64,000 nt of DNA from Sediminibacterium sp. (GTDB taxonomy: Bacteria > Bacteroidota > Bacteroidia > Chitinophagales > Chitinophagaceae), in contig NZ_JAHVAA010000003.1 in assembly GCF_019264485.1 (NCBI RefSeq), positions 66,355 through 130,354 on the forward strand, written 5' to 3'. A program made the translations under genes and the position numbers. How positions within the stretch are numbered: the first letter of the stretch is position 1; each line of letters opens with the position of its first letter. Below are positions 8,312 through 17,675 of the stretch, piece by piece. The notes beneath the pieces are model-generated. The model was given only the letters and a program-made list of their open reading frames with translations, had not been told where the DNA came from and did not search any database.

Positions 8312-9493
8312 TTATTGCTGGCTGACTGAACGTATCTGACCATCCATTTTTCGGATATAGTACAGTTTTTTATTCTCAAGATAGTCAACGGCTCCGGCAT
8401 TACTGCTATAGGGTCTTACCGGCTGAATATCGAAATCATTAAAGAGTTTTACACTTTTATCGTTGATATTGGATATCAGTTTACCCTCATGTTTCACAAG
8501 TAGCCTGGTAAAACGATACATGGCTTCAAAACCTTTAAAGACCATATCGCTGGGTCTACCTGAGAATTTATTTCTGTAGGCATTAGTAATATCAAGCCCC
8601 AGTTTATCTGTTCTGATAAAATGATAGGGAGTGGTGTAGATGATTTCAATATTTCTGTCTACTCCTCTTAAGGCATCCCATGTAGGCATACCCATTGCAA
8701 TGCTCCTGTATTTTCTCGATTCACTGAGTGATTTTACGAGATTGGCCCCAAAAGTTTCATTCAGGGATCCGCAGATGATAATATTTTGCCGGGTACTGTC
8801 GAGATAGCTAATTACCTGGCTGGTTGTAAAACTGTCTGTTAGTTCCACTGTTTTTATTCTCAGGGGTACACCAGAGGTTGTACGGCTGATATCGCTGAAT
8901 GTTGATTGTATGAGGTCTTCTACACCACCTTTTCTCCTGAACATGCTGATATTACTTGTAGGGTATACACGTTGCAAATACCGATAGATGCCTTCCAGGT
9001 GTGTTTTTAGTGTGGGATTAATAAGAATAAAATAGGGGTTTTCACTAATCCCGCCATCATTTGGATAGGTGTGTGAGATCAATGGTATCTCATGTTCCAA
9101 TGCAAAATCGGCTAGTGGTTTTATTTCTGCCCGGTTGTTAAACGACGCAATTATAAGTGAAACCTCACGCAGTGTAGTATCGGTTAAAGCATAACTTATA
9201 TTTCCTTTGGCAGACCTGGTGTCATAAAACACCACTTCAACTGGCGCCTGTTCTTTACTGAGAGAATCAACCGCAAGCATGATACCGTTGTAAAAATCAA
9301 GTCCGGGCATCATATACCTTGGTAATATCTGGCTACCTAAACGATAAGTACCGTCGGGAGTAAATGCAGAATCTACGTACACAGGTGCAAATACCGCAAT
9401 CTTGTATACCCTTTCAGTAGTTTGCGAATGAGTATTATTCATCAGGCAGATGAACAGCAGAAAGGATAATATGATTTTTATATGACTTCGCAT
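8312..9493 (-). CDS. Periplasmic-binding-protein-like protein (Peripla_BP_6 fold)
   Basis: A 393-aa exported protein. The N-terminus MRSHIKIILSFLLF... ending THSQ is a signal peptide. The rest has the layout of a type I periplasmic binding fold: KIAVFAPVYVDSAF at the first strand, GLDFYNGIMLAVDSL, a VEVVFYDT strand, IIASFNNRAEIKPLADFA and IPLISHTYPND. These resemble branched-chain amino-acid-type receptors, but no transporter genes are nearby. The ATG at 9493 lies 7 bases after the guaA stop; a longer frame running into guaA is rejected because it destroys the signal peptide. Ligand unknown. Confidence 0.7.
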   Translation of the reverse strand: MRSHIKIILSFLLFICLMNNTHSQTTERVYKIAVFAPVYVDSAFTPDGTYRLGSQILPRYMMPGLDFYNGIMLAVDSLSKEQAPVEVVFYDTRSAKGNISYALTDTTLREVSLIIASFNNRAEIKPLADFALEHEIPLISHTYPNDGGISENPYFILINPTLKTHLEGIYRYLQRVYPTSNISMFRRKGGVEDLIQSTFSDISRTTSGVPLRIKTVELTDSFTTSQVISYLDSTRQNIIICGSLNETFGANLVKSLSESRKYRSIAMGMPTWDALRGVDRNIEIIYTTPYHFIRTDKLGLDITNAYRNKFSGRPSDMVFKGFEAMYRFTRLLVKHEGKLISNINDKSVKLFNDFDIQPVRPYSSNAGAVDYLENKKLYYIRKMDGQIRSVSQQ

Positions 9494-9500
9494 TTTACAA

Positions 9501-11036
9501 CTATTCCCACTCGATAGTAGCAGGTGGTTTACTGCTGATGTCGTAAACAACCCTGTTAATACCCCTAACATTATTAATAATCTCATTCGACACATGTGCC
9601 AGAAATTCATAAGGCAGATGGGCCCAGTCTGCAGTCATCCCATCAACAGAAGTAACGGCTCTTAATGCAACTGTAAATTCATAAGTACGTTCATCGCCCA
9701 TTACACCCACACTTTTTACCGGTAATAAAATGGCACCGGCCTGCCATACCTGTGTATATAGATTATGTGATTTCAACGCTTTGATATAGATATCATCTGC
9801 TGCCTGTAATAAGGCTACTTTTTCTTCGGTTACTTCTCCCAATATCCGGATGGCCAAACCAGGTCCGGGGAAAGGGTGACGGTTAATCATATCTGCCGGA
9901 ATACCCATTTCAAGCCCTACTTTTCTTACTTCATCTTTAAATAAATAACGAAGCGGTTCAACAAGGTCGAGGTGCATGGTATCTGGTAACCCACCCACAT
10001 TATGATGCGATTTGATGGTTTGTGAAGGACCATGAACACTTACGCTTTCAATTACATCGGGGTAGATAGTGCCTTGTCCGAGGAACTTTACACCGGCTAC
10101 TTTTTTAGCTTCTTCCTGAAATACATCAATAAACAGACGACCGATTACTTTTCGTTTTGCTTCCGGATCTGTTTTGTCTTTAAACTCATTATAAAAAAGT
10201 TGTCTGGCATCTATACCTGTAACATTAAGACCGATGGTTTTATAGGTATCCAGTACCTGTTGAAATTCATCTTTTCTCAGTACACCATTGTCTACAAATA
10301 TGCCATGTAACCTGTTGCCAATGGCTTTGCTGATTAATGTGGCAGCTACCGTACTGTCTACACCGCCACTAAGCGCCATAATTACATGATGATCGCCAAT
10401 TTGTTTTTTCAACTCTTCCACTGTTTCATGAACAAAGGAAGCGGGTGTCCAGTCCTGATTGCAACTACATATATTAACGAGGAAATTTCTGATAATTTTT
10501 TTTCCTTCTGTTGAATGATATACTTCAGGATGAAACTGGATGCCATATAAAGGAAAGGTATCGGTAGTTGTTTTTTTGAATGCAGCGATGGGGATGCTTT
10601 CTGTAATGGCGGTAATTACAAATCCCTCAGGCAAGGAAACAATTGAATCGCTATGGCTCATCCAAACCTGCGAGCCTGTGGAAACACCTTTCAGTAGCTG
10701 ATCTTCTTTCAACACTTCCATTCTGGCTCTTCCATATTCTCTTTTGTTCGATTTATCTACCCGGCCACCGAAATTTTTAGCAGTCAGTTGTGCGCCATAA
10801 CAAACACCCAGTACCGGTACTTTACCGATCATGGCTGCTATATCAACATTCGGGGCATTTTCCTCATTTACACTGAAAGGCGATCCGCTCAGGATAATGC
10901 CTTTTAATCCTTCTTCATAGGTAAAAGCCTTGTGAAAAGGGATGATTTCGCAATAAACGTTGGCTTCGCGAACGGCGCGGGCAATCAACTGGGTATACTG
11001 GCTGCCAAAATCAAGAATGAGGATTTTTTCTGTCAT
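9501..11036 (-). CDS. guaA: GMP synthase (glutamine-hydrolysing)
   Basis: A 511-aa GuaA, converting XMP to GMP with ATP and glutamine. The class I amidotransferase domain comes first, with nucleophile Cys79 in GVCYGAQ and the His/Glu of FHPEVYHS (about 170). The ATP pyrophosphatase domain follows with P-loop SGGVDST (about 226), then the C-terminal dimerisation domain ending PPATIEWE. Full length for the family. A -7-like TACCTTCG lies 4 bases from the ATG, implying a leaderless transcript. It is followed 7 bases later by the binding-protein-like gene. Confidence 0.97.
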   Translation of the reverse strand: MTEKILILDFGSQYTQLIARAVREANVYCEIIPFHKAFTYEEGLKGIILSGSPFSVNEENAPNVDIAAMIGKVPVLGVCYGAQLTAKNFGGRVDKSNKREYGRARMEVLKEDQLLKGVSTGSQVWMSHSDSIVSLPEGFVITAITESIPIAAFKKTTTDTFPLYGIQFHPEVYHSTEGKKIIRNFLVNICSCNQDWTPASFVHETVEELKKQIGDHHVIMALSGGVDSTVAATLISKAIGNRLHGIFVDNGVLRKDEFQQVLDTYKTIGLNVTGIDARQLFYNEFKDKTDPEAKRKVIGRLFIDVFQEEAKKVAGVKFLGQGTIYPDVIESVSVHGPSQTIKSHHNVGGLPDTMHLDLVEPLRYLFKDEVRKVGLEMGIPADMINRHPFPGPGLAIRILGEVTEEKVALLQAADDIYIKALKSHNLYTQVWQAGAILLPVKSVGVMGDERTYEFTVALRAVTSVDGMTADWAHLPYEFLAHVSNEIINNVRGINRVVYDISSKPPATIEWE

Positions 11037-11040
11037 GGCG

Positions 11041-11048
11041 CGAAGGTA
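11041..11048 (-). promoter_or_regulatory. -7-like box TACCTTCG of guaA
   Basis: Differs from TAnnTTTG at one position and ends 4 bases before the guaA ATG, so the transcript would be leaderless. Confidence 0.4.
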
Positions 11049-11155
11049 AATGAATTTTTGGAGGCGTTCAAGTGGTATCAGTGGTTATAAAATCCTTAGG
11101 AATGGTGCTGAATTGCATGGGCTTTTCAATATTTTCGGGGTCTTAAAACAATCAT

Positions 11156-11878
11156 ATGAGAACCTTATTGGTGATATTTGCCATCCTGGTAATGGCCGGA
11201 TCCTGCATTTTTATTGATTCAGAAAGCGTAAAAGGCAATGGTATCATATCCGTGGAAGAACGTAAAGGACTGAATGCGCACCGAATCAGACTTTCAGGTT
11301 TTATGGATGTGGAACTTACCCAGGGTAATGGTACCGAGGTAAGAGTGGAGGCAGACGAGAACTTGCAACAATATATTATTACCGAAATGGATGATGATGT
11401 ATTGGTGATTAAAATGAGGAACAATATTCGTTTTATCAACAGCGAAAGACTCAAAATATATATTACCACCGACAGACTGGAACAACTCACTTTATCGGGT
11501 TCAGGAAATATTTCCGGCACTAATAAATTCACTGGTTCCGATCGCCTGAAACTGCGTGTATCGGGTGTGGGCGATTTAAAATTAGATCTCAATACCCCTG
11601 AGCTGGAAGCAGAAATAAGCGGCAGTGGCTCTCTGGTATTGAGCGGCGAGACCAGGAATGCTAAAATACAGATCAATGGAGTGGGCGACTGTAATGCCGA
11701 GACCCTGAAAGCCGAAAATGCCTCAGTGAAAATTGCAGGTAGTGGTGATGTAAAAGTATTTGCAGACACTAACCTTGATGTTACCATTCGTGGTGTTGGG
11801 TCGGTCTACTATAAGGGAGCAGCCACTGTTTCGCAAAAAATAAGCGGGAGCGGAGAAGTCAAACGTCTGGAAGAATAA
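11156..11878 (+). CDS. GIN-domain (DUF2807) lipoprotein
   Basis: A 240-aa protein with a lipoprotein signal ending in a lipobox (VMAGSC, acceptor Cys17). From about residue 38 it has the head-GIN/DUF2807 fold, a right-handed beta helix whose turns repeat S/N-G-x-G phrases (LSGSGNISG, RVSGVGDLKL, ISGSGSLVL, INGVGDCNA, IAGSGDVKV, IRGVGSVYY, ISGSGEV). Proteins of this family are often labelled putative auto-transporter adhesins, without firm function. It probably sits on the periplasmic face or cell surface. A terminator follows directly. Confidence 0.85.
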   Translation: MRTLLVIFAILVMAGSCIFIDSESVKGNGIISVEERKGLNAHRIRLSGFMDVELTQGNGTEVRVEADENLQQYIITEMDDDVLVIKMRNNIRFINSERLKIYITTDRLEQLTLSGSGNISGTNKFTGSDRLKLRVSGVGDLKLDLNTPELEAEISGSGSLVLSGETRNAKIQINGVGDCNAETLKAENASVKIAGSGDVKVFADTNLDVTIRGVGSVYYKGAATVSQKISGSGEVKRLEE

Positions 11879-11887
11879 AATATCATC

Positions 11888-11914
11888 AGGTAACTCGACT
11901 GGGTTACCTTTTTT
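11888..11914 (+). terminator. Terminator after the DUF2807 gene
   Basis: AGGTAAC (11888-11894) pairs with GTTACCT (11903-11909), followed by a T-run. Confidence 0.75.
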
Positions 11915-11974
11915 ATTTGTGGTTATTAAACTTACTCCCTTAAATTTTTTGTTATTCGATCTAAAGACGATTAT

Positions 11975-13171
11975 ATGAATTGGAAAGAAAGGATTTTGTT
12001 GATTTTGTTGGCCAGTGTAAACTTTACGCATATCCTCGATTTTATGGTGATGATGCCACTGGGTAATTTCCTGATGCCTTATTTCAAGATTACGCCCGGA
12101 CAATTTAGCGTCATAGTAGCTTCATATAGTATCAGTGCGGCCGCCTCCGGATTTGCGGCTGCCTTTTTTGTGGATGGGTATGACCGTAAAAAAGTATTGT
12201 TATTCGGGTATATCGGTTTTGTAATTGGCACCATCTGCTGTGGTATCGCCCCAACTTATACTTTATTACTTGCTGCAAGAATTACAGCGGGATTATTTGG
12301 CGGGCTGATAGGAGCTCAGGTTCTGAGTATTGTGGCTGATAGTTTTCCTTATGAGAAAAGAGGACAGGCGATGGGTATTTTATTCTCCGCTTTTTCGCTG
12401 GCATCTATTGTGGGAGTACCCGCGGCATTATACATGGCCGGATGGATGGGCTGGCATACACCATTTTTAGCGATAGGGGGTCTTGGCATTATCATTATAT
12501 TGTTATTGAGTCGATACTTACCACCAATGTCTGATCATATTCATGGTGTAAGAATTAAACCCATGCTGATGCTGAAGAATGTGATCAGTAGCCGCAAACA
12601 ACTGGTAGCACTTGGTTTATCGGGTGCATTAATGCTTGGGCATTTTCTGATTATTCCTTTCCTCAATCCATATATGGAATTCAATGTTGGGTTTACGGAT
12701 ACGCAGCGTAACATGATTTATATGGTGGGTGGGCTTGCTACTTTTTTCACTTCTCCATTTATTGGGAAACTGGCAGACAAATATGGTAAGCATAACACTT
12801 TTATCGTTTTTGCATTGGTATCGCTTATTCCTATTTTTCTGATTACCAATATGCCAGCTATCAAATATTACTATGTATTGATGGTAACGGGTATCTGGTT
12901 TGTATTAAGTACCGGAAGAGGTATTCCCGCACAGGCCATCATCAGTAATGTAGTACCTGCAGAACAACGTGGAAGTTTTATGAGTTTTAATGGCTCTATT
13001 CAACAGTTGTTTTCAGGTATTGCATCGCTGATTGCAGGGGCCATTGTAATCAGTAAACCCGATCACACCATAGTTCATTATTCCTGGGTAGGTTATCTCA
13101 GTATTGCAATTGTATTGTTCTCCGTATTTATCGCGAGGAAATTGTTGCAGTATGAGAAGGTAGATAGTTAA
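11975..13171 (+). CDS. MFS transporter, DHA1/AraJ-like
   Basis: A 398-aa integral membrane protein with about 12 hydrophobic segments. The loop between segments 2 and 3 carries a motif A-like FVDGYDRKKVLL, and the equivalent loop in the second half has GKLADKYGKHNTF. The N-terminus and length match the DHA1 drug/arabinose-type efflux family (AraJ-like). It probably exports a small molecule by proton exchange; the substrate cannot be told from sequence. It is a single-gene unit between a terminator and a palindromic repeat. Confidence 0.85.
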   Translation: MNWKERILLILLASVNFTHILDFMVMMPLGNFLMPYFKITPGQFSVIVASYSISAAASGFAAAFFVDGYDRKKVLLFGYIGFVIGTICCGIAPTYTLLLAARITAGLFGGLIGAQVLSIVADSFPYEKRGQAMGILFSAFSLASIVGVPAALYMAGWMGWHTPFLAIGGLGIIIILLLSRYLPPMSDHIHGVRIKPMLMLKNVISSRKQLVALGLSGALMLGHFLIIPFLNPYMEFNVGFTDTQRNMIYMVGGLATFFTSPFIGKLADKYGKHNTFIVFALVSLIPIFLITNMPAIKYYYVLMVTGIWFVLSTGRGIPAQAIISNVVPAEQRGSFMSFNGSIQQLFSGIASLIAGAIVISKPDHTIVHYSWVGYLSIAIVLFSVFIARKLLQYEKVDS

Positions 13172-13223
13172 TGGTCCATAGTCCATAGTAAAGCAGATAT
13201 TTTTACTATGGACTATGGACCAT
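13171..13223. repeat. Perfect 22-bp inverted repeat built from GTCCATA phrases
   Basis: Arms 13171-13192 and 13202-13223 are perfect inverted copies around 9 bases. Each arm contains two tandem GTCCATA heptamers, and a third degenerate phrase (CCATGGACC) follows at about 13226-13235. The last A of the MFS stop codon is the first base of the element. It can form a bidirectional terminator between converging genes, but the tandem-phrase structure is more like a dispersed intergenic repeat. Confidence 0.75.
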
Positions 13224-13248
13224 CAACCATGGACCCAAACCTCATCAC

Positions 13249-14973
13249 TCATCTCAACTTAAACACTGGGTACCGCATATGTGCAGGTTCGTAATAGGGT
13301 GAGTTTTTATATACAAAATCCAGTTGAGCGCTTGCATTGGCAGCAAATTTTTCATCTGCTTTTTTCTTTGCATCCAGTTCAGCCCTGAGTTCGGGATGTT
13401 CTTTAAGGTATGCTGCTGCTACATCTTCCCAACGATAATTGCTATAACCTTCTTTCTGTTGCAGAATGGCATCAAAAAAATTCCAGGAAAAATAACTGTC
13501 ATCAGCACCGGGCTCCAGTGTTTCGAAAAGGAAACGATCTGCTGACTGGCCCGTATAAAATAAATAATCTCCTTTCCTGAACTGTATTTTTTGCATATCG
13601 GTACTCAGTTTTACACCTGATTGTCGGTAATGTTTTTCAAATGAGCGGGTAGCTGTCCTGTACTCACTTATTTTAGTTACCTCAACTTCAATAAGTGTAT
13701 CATTTTTTAACCGCTGCATATTTACTTTATTGATACTTAATAATTCTATCACCTCATGCCAGCCTTGTGGAATAATATAGGCTTTTGGTTTTTGAACAAA
13801 CTGTTCTCCCCTGAAATAATTGAAATATTTGATCTCTTTGGTATAGGGTTTAGTCCGGTCATAATACATCCTGTTCATACCGGTAACATCGCTGGTTTTT
13901 TGTGCAGATGCATACCCCAGAAAACGTACCATATCGTAACGAGATGTATCAACGCGGTAAGTAAGCGGAAATTCCTGCTGGAAACGAATAGTCTCAATAG
14001 CTTTTTGCCTTGTTGATTTAATGGCAGCAGCCTGTTTGGTAGCTTCTTCCAGGAATGTTTGCATCAGTGAATAAGTACTTTTAACCCTTTGCTCAAAAGG
14101 TTTTAGCATATGTGTTTCAGGCATAAATGCCATTGTTTGAAATAAAGTAGCATAACCGCTGCTATAGCGTGGAGGATCATAAAAAGCTACCCAGTTTCTT
14201 TCAGGATTACCCCCTTCAAAACTCACATAAGGAACCAGCGGCCAGTTTTTTTGTTCCATCCCTTTGTACAAAGAAGGTTCAAATACATCATGCAGGTAGT
14301 CTCCCAATACAGAACCAAGTTTACTATGTTGAGAAGTAAGCAGGGTCATGGTATGCTGGTAGTCTGCACCATCACTTACATGATTGTCTACCAATATATC
14401 GGGATTCAGGAATTGAAAAATGCGGGCAAATTCTTTGGCCTCACGGCTGTCGCTTTTAATAAAATCCCGGTTCAGGTCCAGGTTTTGTGCATTGCCCCTG
14501 AAACCATAACTCACAGGCCCTTCCTGGTTTACCCTGGAAAAACTGGTTCTGTTTAAACTTCCACCAATATTGTACACTGGAATAATACCAAGTACCACAT
14601 TGTCGGGGGCTTTGAGTTTTCCGGTAACAAGGTCACGGAGCAGCATCATGCTGGCATCAATGCCATCTGGTTCGCCGGGGTGAATGCCGTTGTTGATCAT
14701 AATAACAACTTTATTCTCCTTATGCCACTGTAAAGGATCATGTTTTCCGTCGGTACTGAATAGAACAAGATGTAACGGGTAACCGGCATCAGTTAATCCA
14801 AATTCTTTGATCCTGATACTCGGAAATGCTGCATCCAGTTCTTTATAATAACGTATGCATTGCTCGTACGTAACGGTTTCTTTACCAGCCGTTTTTTCAA
14901 AAACAGTTTGCCATTTCTGGGCAAATAATGTGGTAGTCAGGAATACTTGTAGGAGAAGCAGTATTTTTTTCAT
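13249..14973 (-). CDS. M14 family zinc carboxypeptidase
   Basis: A 574-aa exported protein with signal peptide MKKILLLLQVFLTTTLFAQ. The M14 domain follows: zinc-binding HPGEPDG, the NLDLNRDF substrate-binding block and the third-ligand region DNHVSDGADY. The C-terminal half (about 300-574) is an extension common in Bacteroidota homologs. The ATG at 14973 is preferred to an in-frame TTG at 14982. The start codon lies only 30 bases from that of the divergent response regulator gene, so their promoters must overlap. Probably removes C-terminal residues from peptides in the periplasm or outside. Confidence 0.88.
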   Translation of the reverse strand: MKKILLLLQVFLTTTLFAQKWQTVFEKTAGKETVTYEQCIRYYKELDAAFPSIRIKEFGLTDAGYPLHLVLFSTDGKHDPLQWHKENKVVIMINNGIHPGEPDGIDASMMLLRDLVTGKLKAPDNVVLGIIPVYNIGGSLNRTSFSRVNQEGPVSYGFRGNAQNLDLNRDFIKSDSREAKEFARIFQFLNPDILVDNHVSDGADYQHTMTLLTSQHSKLGSVLGDYLHDVFEPSLYKGMEQKNWPLVPYVSFEGGNPERNWVAFYDPPRYSSGYATLFQTMAFMPETHMLKPFEQRVKSTYSLMQTFLEEATKQAAAIKSTRQKAIETIRFQQEFPLTYRVDTSRYDMVRFLGYASAQKTSDVTGMNRMYYDRTKPYTKEIKYFNYFRGEQFVQKPKAYIIPQGWHEVIELLSINKVNMQRLKNDTLIEVEVTKISEYRTATRSFEKHYRQSGVKLSTDMQKIQFRKGDYLFYTGQSADRFLFETLEPGADDSYFSWNFFDAILQQKEGYSNYRWEDVAAAYLKEHPELRAELDAKKKADEKFAANASAQLDFVYKNSPYYEPAHMRYPVFKLR

Positions 14974-15003
14974 TACTTTCAAGTTGAAAATTTATTCAAA
15001 GTA

Positions 15004-15684
15004 ATGGAAAACCCGCATAGTATATTACTGGTAGAGGATGAAGCCAAACTTGGCCAGATAGTACGGGACGAATTAAAGCGGCAGGGATACCTGGTAGATC
15101 TGGCTGTTGATGGAAAAGAAGCTGAAATCTTTTTCAGGTCGAAAACCTATTCCATCATTTTACTAGATGTAAATCTGCCTTATAAAAGCGGACTGGAATT
15201 GTGTAAAGAATTCAGGGCAGCCAATAAAACCGTACCCATTGTTATGTTAACGGCAATTGGACAGATACAGGATAAAGTAGAAGCTTTTGATCTGGGTGCC
15301 GACGACTACATGGTAAAACCTTTTCACTTTGAAGAATTATTTGCCCGGGTAAAGGCATTGCTTAAAAGAACAGATAAACCTGCAGAAGACGAGAAAATTG
15401 TGGTGGATGATCTTACAATCGATATGAGAAATAAATCGGTAACACGTGGTGAACTTCAAATTAACCTGACAGCAAAAGAATTTACCCTGCTTACTTTATT
15501 GGCGCGTAACCGTGACAGGGTAATCTCCAAACAGGAAATACTGGAAAAAGTATGGGACCTGAGTTTTGATACAGGTACCAATACCATTGAAGTATATATC
15601 AGTTTCCTCCGCAACAAGATTGATAAACCATTTGAACAGAAACTGATTCATACAAAACCCGGATTTGGTTATTACATCAAATAA
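15004..15684 (+). CDS. OmpR/PhoB-family response regulator
   Basis: A 226-aa two-component regulator. The receiver domain (residues about 5-118) has the acidic pair ED at 11-12, phosphoacceptor D55 (ILLDVNLP), the switch Thr in MLTA and Lys in VKPF. The OmpR-type winged helix occupies about 130-226. Its stop is 12 bases before the kinase gene, forming a typical pair. The shared short gap with the divergent M14 gene makes that peptidase a candidate target, which is inference only. Confidence 0.95.
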   Translation: MENPHSILLVEDEAKLGQIVRDELKRQGYLVDLAVDGKEAEIFFRSKTYSIILLDVNLPYKSGLELCKEFRAANKTVPIVMLTAIGQIQDKVEAFDLGADDYMVKPFHFEELFARVKALLKRTDKPAEDEKIVVDDLTIDMRNKSVTRGELQINLTAKEFTLLTLLARNRDRVISKQEILEKVWDLSFDTGTNTIEVYISFLRNKIDKPFEQKLIHTKPGFGYYIK

Positions 15685-15696
15685 ATTAAACCTGGG

Positions 15697-17076
15697 ATGA
15701 GTTTTAAACTCCGATTTGCGTTGCGGTTTACTTCTGCTGTTGCAGTAATCCTGCTGATTTGTTTTGTCAGTATTTATTTTTTATACGCAAATTACCGGCA
15801 ACAGGATTTTTACAGCAGGATGAGATCTGAAGGACTGGAAGTGTATCGGCTTTTATCAAAACTGGGAAATGAAGACCAGGGCAAGTCACTGGAAATAATT
15901 CGTGAAGTACACAGCAGTATTATTTCCGGAGAAGAGATGCTGATCCTCGATTCAAACCGGCATATGCTTTTTTCAATTCCTGAAACAACTGATAGTACCC
16001 GCTTCAGTACCATATTTCAAAAAATAAATATAGCAGCAGACCATACCGAAGCTTCAGGTGATCGCCAATATATAGGACTGTATTTACCTCTCGAGAAAAT
16101 ACAAATGGTAATATCGGGAATCGATGAATCAGGGTTAAAACGGTTACAAAACCTGAAACTGATTTTATTGATTGTATTTGCTGTGGCATTGCTGATCAGC
16201 ACTTTCATCTCTTTCTTGTTTAGTAACCAGGTGTCTCAACCATTGCTGGCTTTAAGTAAGCAAATGGAAACCACTTCGGAAGTAGATCTGAGGAAACGTA
16301 TTCCGGAAAATGCAGCTTTTACAGAAGTGAACCTGGTGGCAAGAAATTTCAATGCCATGTTGGAACGACTGGAGCAGACATTTGAGTTTCAAAGAAGTTT
16401 TGTTCATCATGCTTCACATGAACTCAGAACCCCACTTGCTACCATGTTGTCGCATACCGAGTCGGCACTGGCCAACAGACTTTCTGAAGAGGAATACCGA
16501 ATTGTGCTCGGGTCATTAAAACAGGATCAGGAAAGAATGATTGAACTCACCAATTCACTGTTACTTATTTCGCAGTTTGAACAACAGGGTTTTGACCACA
16601 CCTGGCCTATTTGCAGGGTGGATGAAATTTTATATGATAAAATCAGTATCAATGTAAAAATGTTCCCGGATCTCGGGATATCACTGGTTTTCCTTAATAC
16701 GCCGTCTTCTGATGATGACCTGAGCATCAGGGGAAATGAAGCCCTGCTTAAATCAATGTTCAGTAACCTGATACGCAACGGGTACTATTATTCTACGAAC
16801 AAGAAGGTGGAGATATTATTGGAAATAACTGAAAACAAAGTGCTGGTGCATGTTGATACCAGAGGTGAACATTTGAATGAAACGGAAAGGGAAAAAATCA
16901 TGATGCCGTTTTTCAGGGGAGAATATGCGCGGCAGAAAAAAACAACAGGTGCGGGGCTGGGTCTTACCATTGTTCAGCGTATACTGAATATGCACAAAGG
17001 GTCGCTGGTATATTCGCCTATGCCCAATCAGGTAAACCGGTTTACAGTAATATTACCCAAAGCAATAACGGTATAG
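15697..17076 (+). CDS. Sensor histidine kinase
   Basis: A 459-aa membrane kinase. Transmembrane segments at about 11-31 and 153-176 flank a periplasmic sensor of about 120 residues. A HAMP linker (about 177-230) leads to the HisKA domain with phosphorylated His241 (HHASHELRTPL), then the HATPase with N-box NLIRNGYY and G-box GAGLGLTIV. It is the partner of the preceding OmpR-family regulator. The sensed signal is unknown. The pair resembles heavy-metal or envelope-stress kinases only in general layout. Confidence 0.93.
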   Translation: MSFKLRFALRFTSAVAVILLICFVSIYFLYANYRQQDFYSRMRSEGLEVYRLLSKLGNEDQGKSLEIIREVHSSIISGEEMLILDSNRHMLFSIPETTDSTRFSTIFQKINIAADHTEASGDRQYIGLYLPLEKIQMVISGIDESGLKRLQNLKLILLIVFAVALLISTFISFLFSNQVSQPLLALSKQMETTSEVDLRKRIPENAAFTEVNLVARNFNAMLERLEQTFEFQRSFVHHASHELRTPLATMLSHTESALANRLSEEEYRIVLGSLKQDQERMIELTNSLLLISQFEQQGFDHTWPICRVDEILYDKISINVKMFPDLGISLVFLNTPSSDDDLSIRGNEALLKSMFSNLIRNGYYYSTNKKVEILLEITENKVLVHVDTRGEHLNETEREKIMMPFFRGEYARQKKTTGAGLGLTIVQRILNMHKGSLVYSPMPNQVNRFTVILPKAITV

Positions 17077-17082
17077 GGCCAT

Positions 17083-17107
17083 AAAAAAACCAGCCCAGGG
17101 GCTGGTT
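17083..17107 (-). terminator. Terminator of rpsT
   Basis: A 7-8-bp stem (AACCAGCC with GGCTGGTT, 17089-17107) is followed on the minus strand by a run of seven T. It lies between rpsT and the convergent kinase gene. Confidence 0.85.
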
Positions 17108-17136
17108 AACTATTTATGCTGAAAATCCGTTAAGGA

Positions 17137-17391
17137 TTAAGCGGTTGCGCTTGCTTTCTTAGCCAGTTTGCTCTTCAGGTTAGCCGCTTTGTTTTTGTGG
17201 ATAATACCACGTTTAGCCAACTTGTCGATCATAGAAAGAACGTCAGGTAACTGCTCTGTATAAGCCTTGGTATCTGCACCGGCTTTCAGTTCACGGATAG
17301 CGTTACGGGTTGTTTTACCATAATAACGGTTACGATCGCGACGCTTAGCAGCTTGTCTCACATCTTTCTTGGTAGCTGAATGATTTGCCAT
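17137..17391 (-). CDS. rpsT: 30S ribosomal protein S20
   Basis: An 84-aa basic protein, all-helical, matching S20: N-terminal MANHSATKKDVRQAAKRRDR and the C-terminal IDKLAKRGIIHKNKAANLKS block that is diagnostic for the family. It binds 16S rRNA near the bottom of the body of the small subunit. The gene is monocistronic, with its own -7 box 21 bases upstream of the ATG and a terminator after the stop. Confidence 0.97.
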   Translation of the reverse strand: MANHSATKKDVRQAAKRRDRNRYYGKTTRNAIRELKAGADTKAYTEQLPDVLSMIDKLAKRGIIHKNKAANLKSKLAKKASATA

Positions 17392-17412
17392 TTTCTGTTT
17401 TTTTCAGGACGG

Positions 17413-17420
17413 CAAAGGTA
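17413..17420 (-). promoter_or_regulatory. -7 box TAccTTTG of rpsT
   Basis: Exact match to TAnnTTTG on the minus strand, 21 bases before the rpsT ATG. No convincing -33 box at the expected distance. Confidence 0.6.
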
Positions 17421-17460
17421 AGGACTGGAACCCAAACAGGGAAATTTTTTATTAAAAAAA

Positions 17461-17582
17461 GTCCGAAAGTCCGGAAGTCAGAAAGTCCGGGAGATCCAAG
17501 GAATCAGTTTTTTAGCGAAGATAACCGGCTTTTTACCCAAATCTTTCTGACTTTCGGACTTTCCGTCTTCCGGACTCTTTCC
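17461..17582. repeat. Inverted arrays of GTCCGRAA octamers
   Basis: The left array (17461-17493) reads as four tandem octamers of the form GTCNGRRA. The right array (17543-17580) reads as four similar octamers on the opposite strand. They are separated by about 49 bases and can fold on each other. The element fills most of the rpsT-sucA gap. A 93-codon open frame across it has no protein-like features. Confidence 0.75.
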
Positions 17583-17675
17583 ACCCAAATTGGTCAAAAA
17601 TTAGGCATTTTTTCTCCCTTCAATGACCGATATTTGCCAACCTGTAATTTAAAATTGGACGTATAATATCTACTC

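Noticed and set aside
9494..9610. Longer N-terminus for the binding-protein-like gene, overlapping guaA
   Set aside because: It would put 39 residues before a textbook signal peptide and overlap the guaA coding end; the ATG at 9493 directly after the guaA stop is better.
11152..11787. 211-codon minus-strand frame opposite the DUF2807 gene
   Set aside because: Antisense shadow; the plus-strand product has a lipobox and regular GIN repeats, while this one has only biased Ser/Pro/Leu composition.
16741..16800. Unusual N-box (NLIRNGYY) in the OmpR-paired kinase
   Set aside because: The essential Asn is present and the G-box is normal, so there is no reason to think the kinase is inactive.
17385..17666. 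93-codon plus-strand frame between rpsT and sucA
   Set aside because: It runs through the inverted GTCCGRAA arrays, so its protein is just translated repeat.
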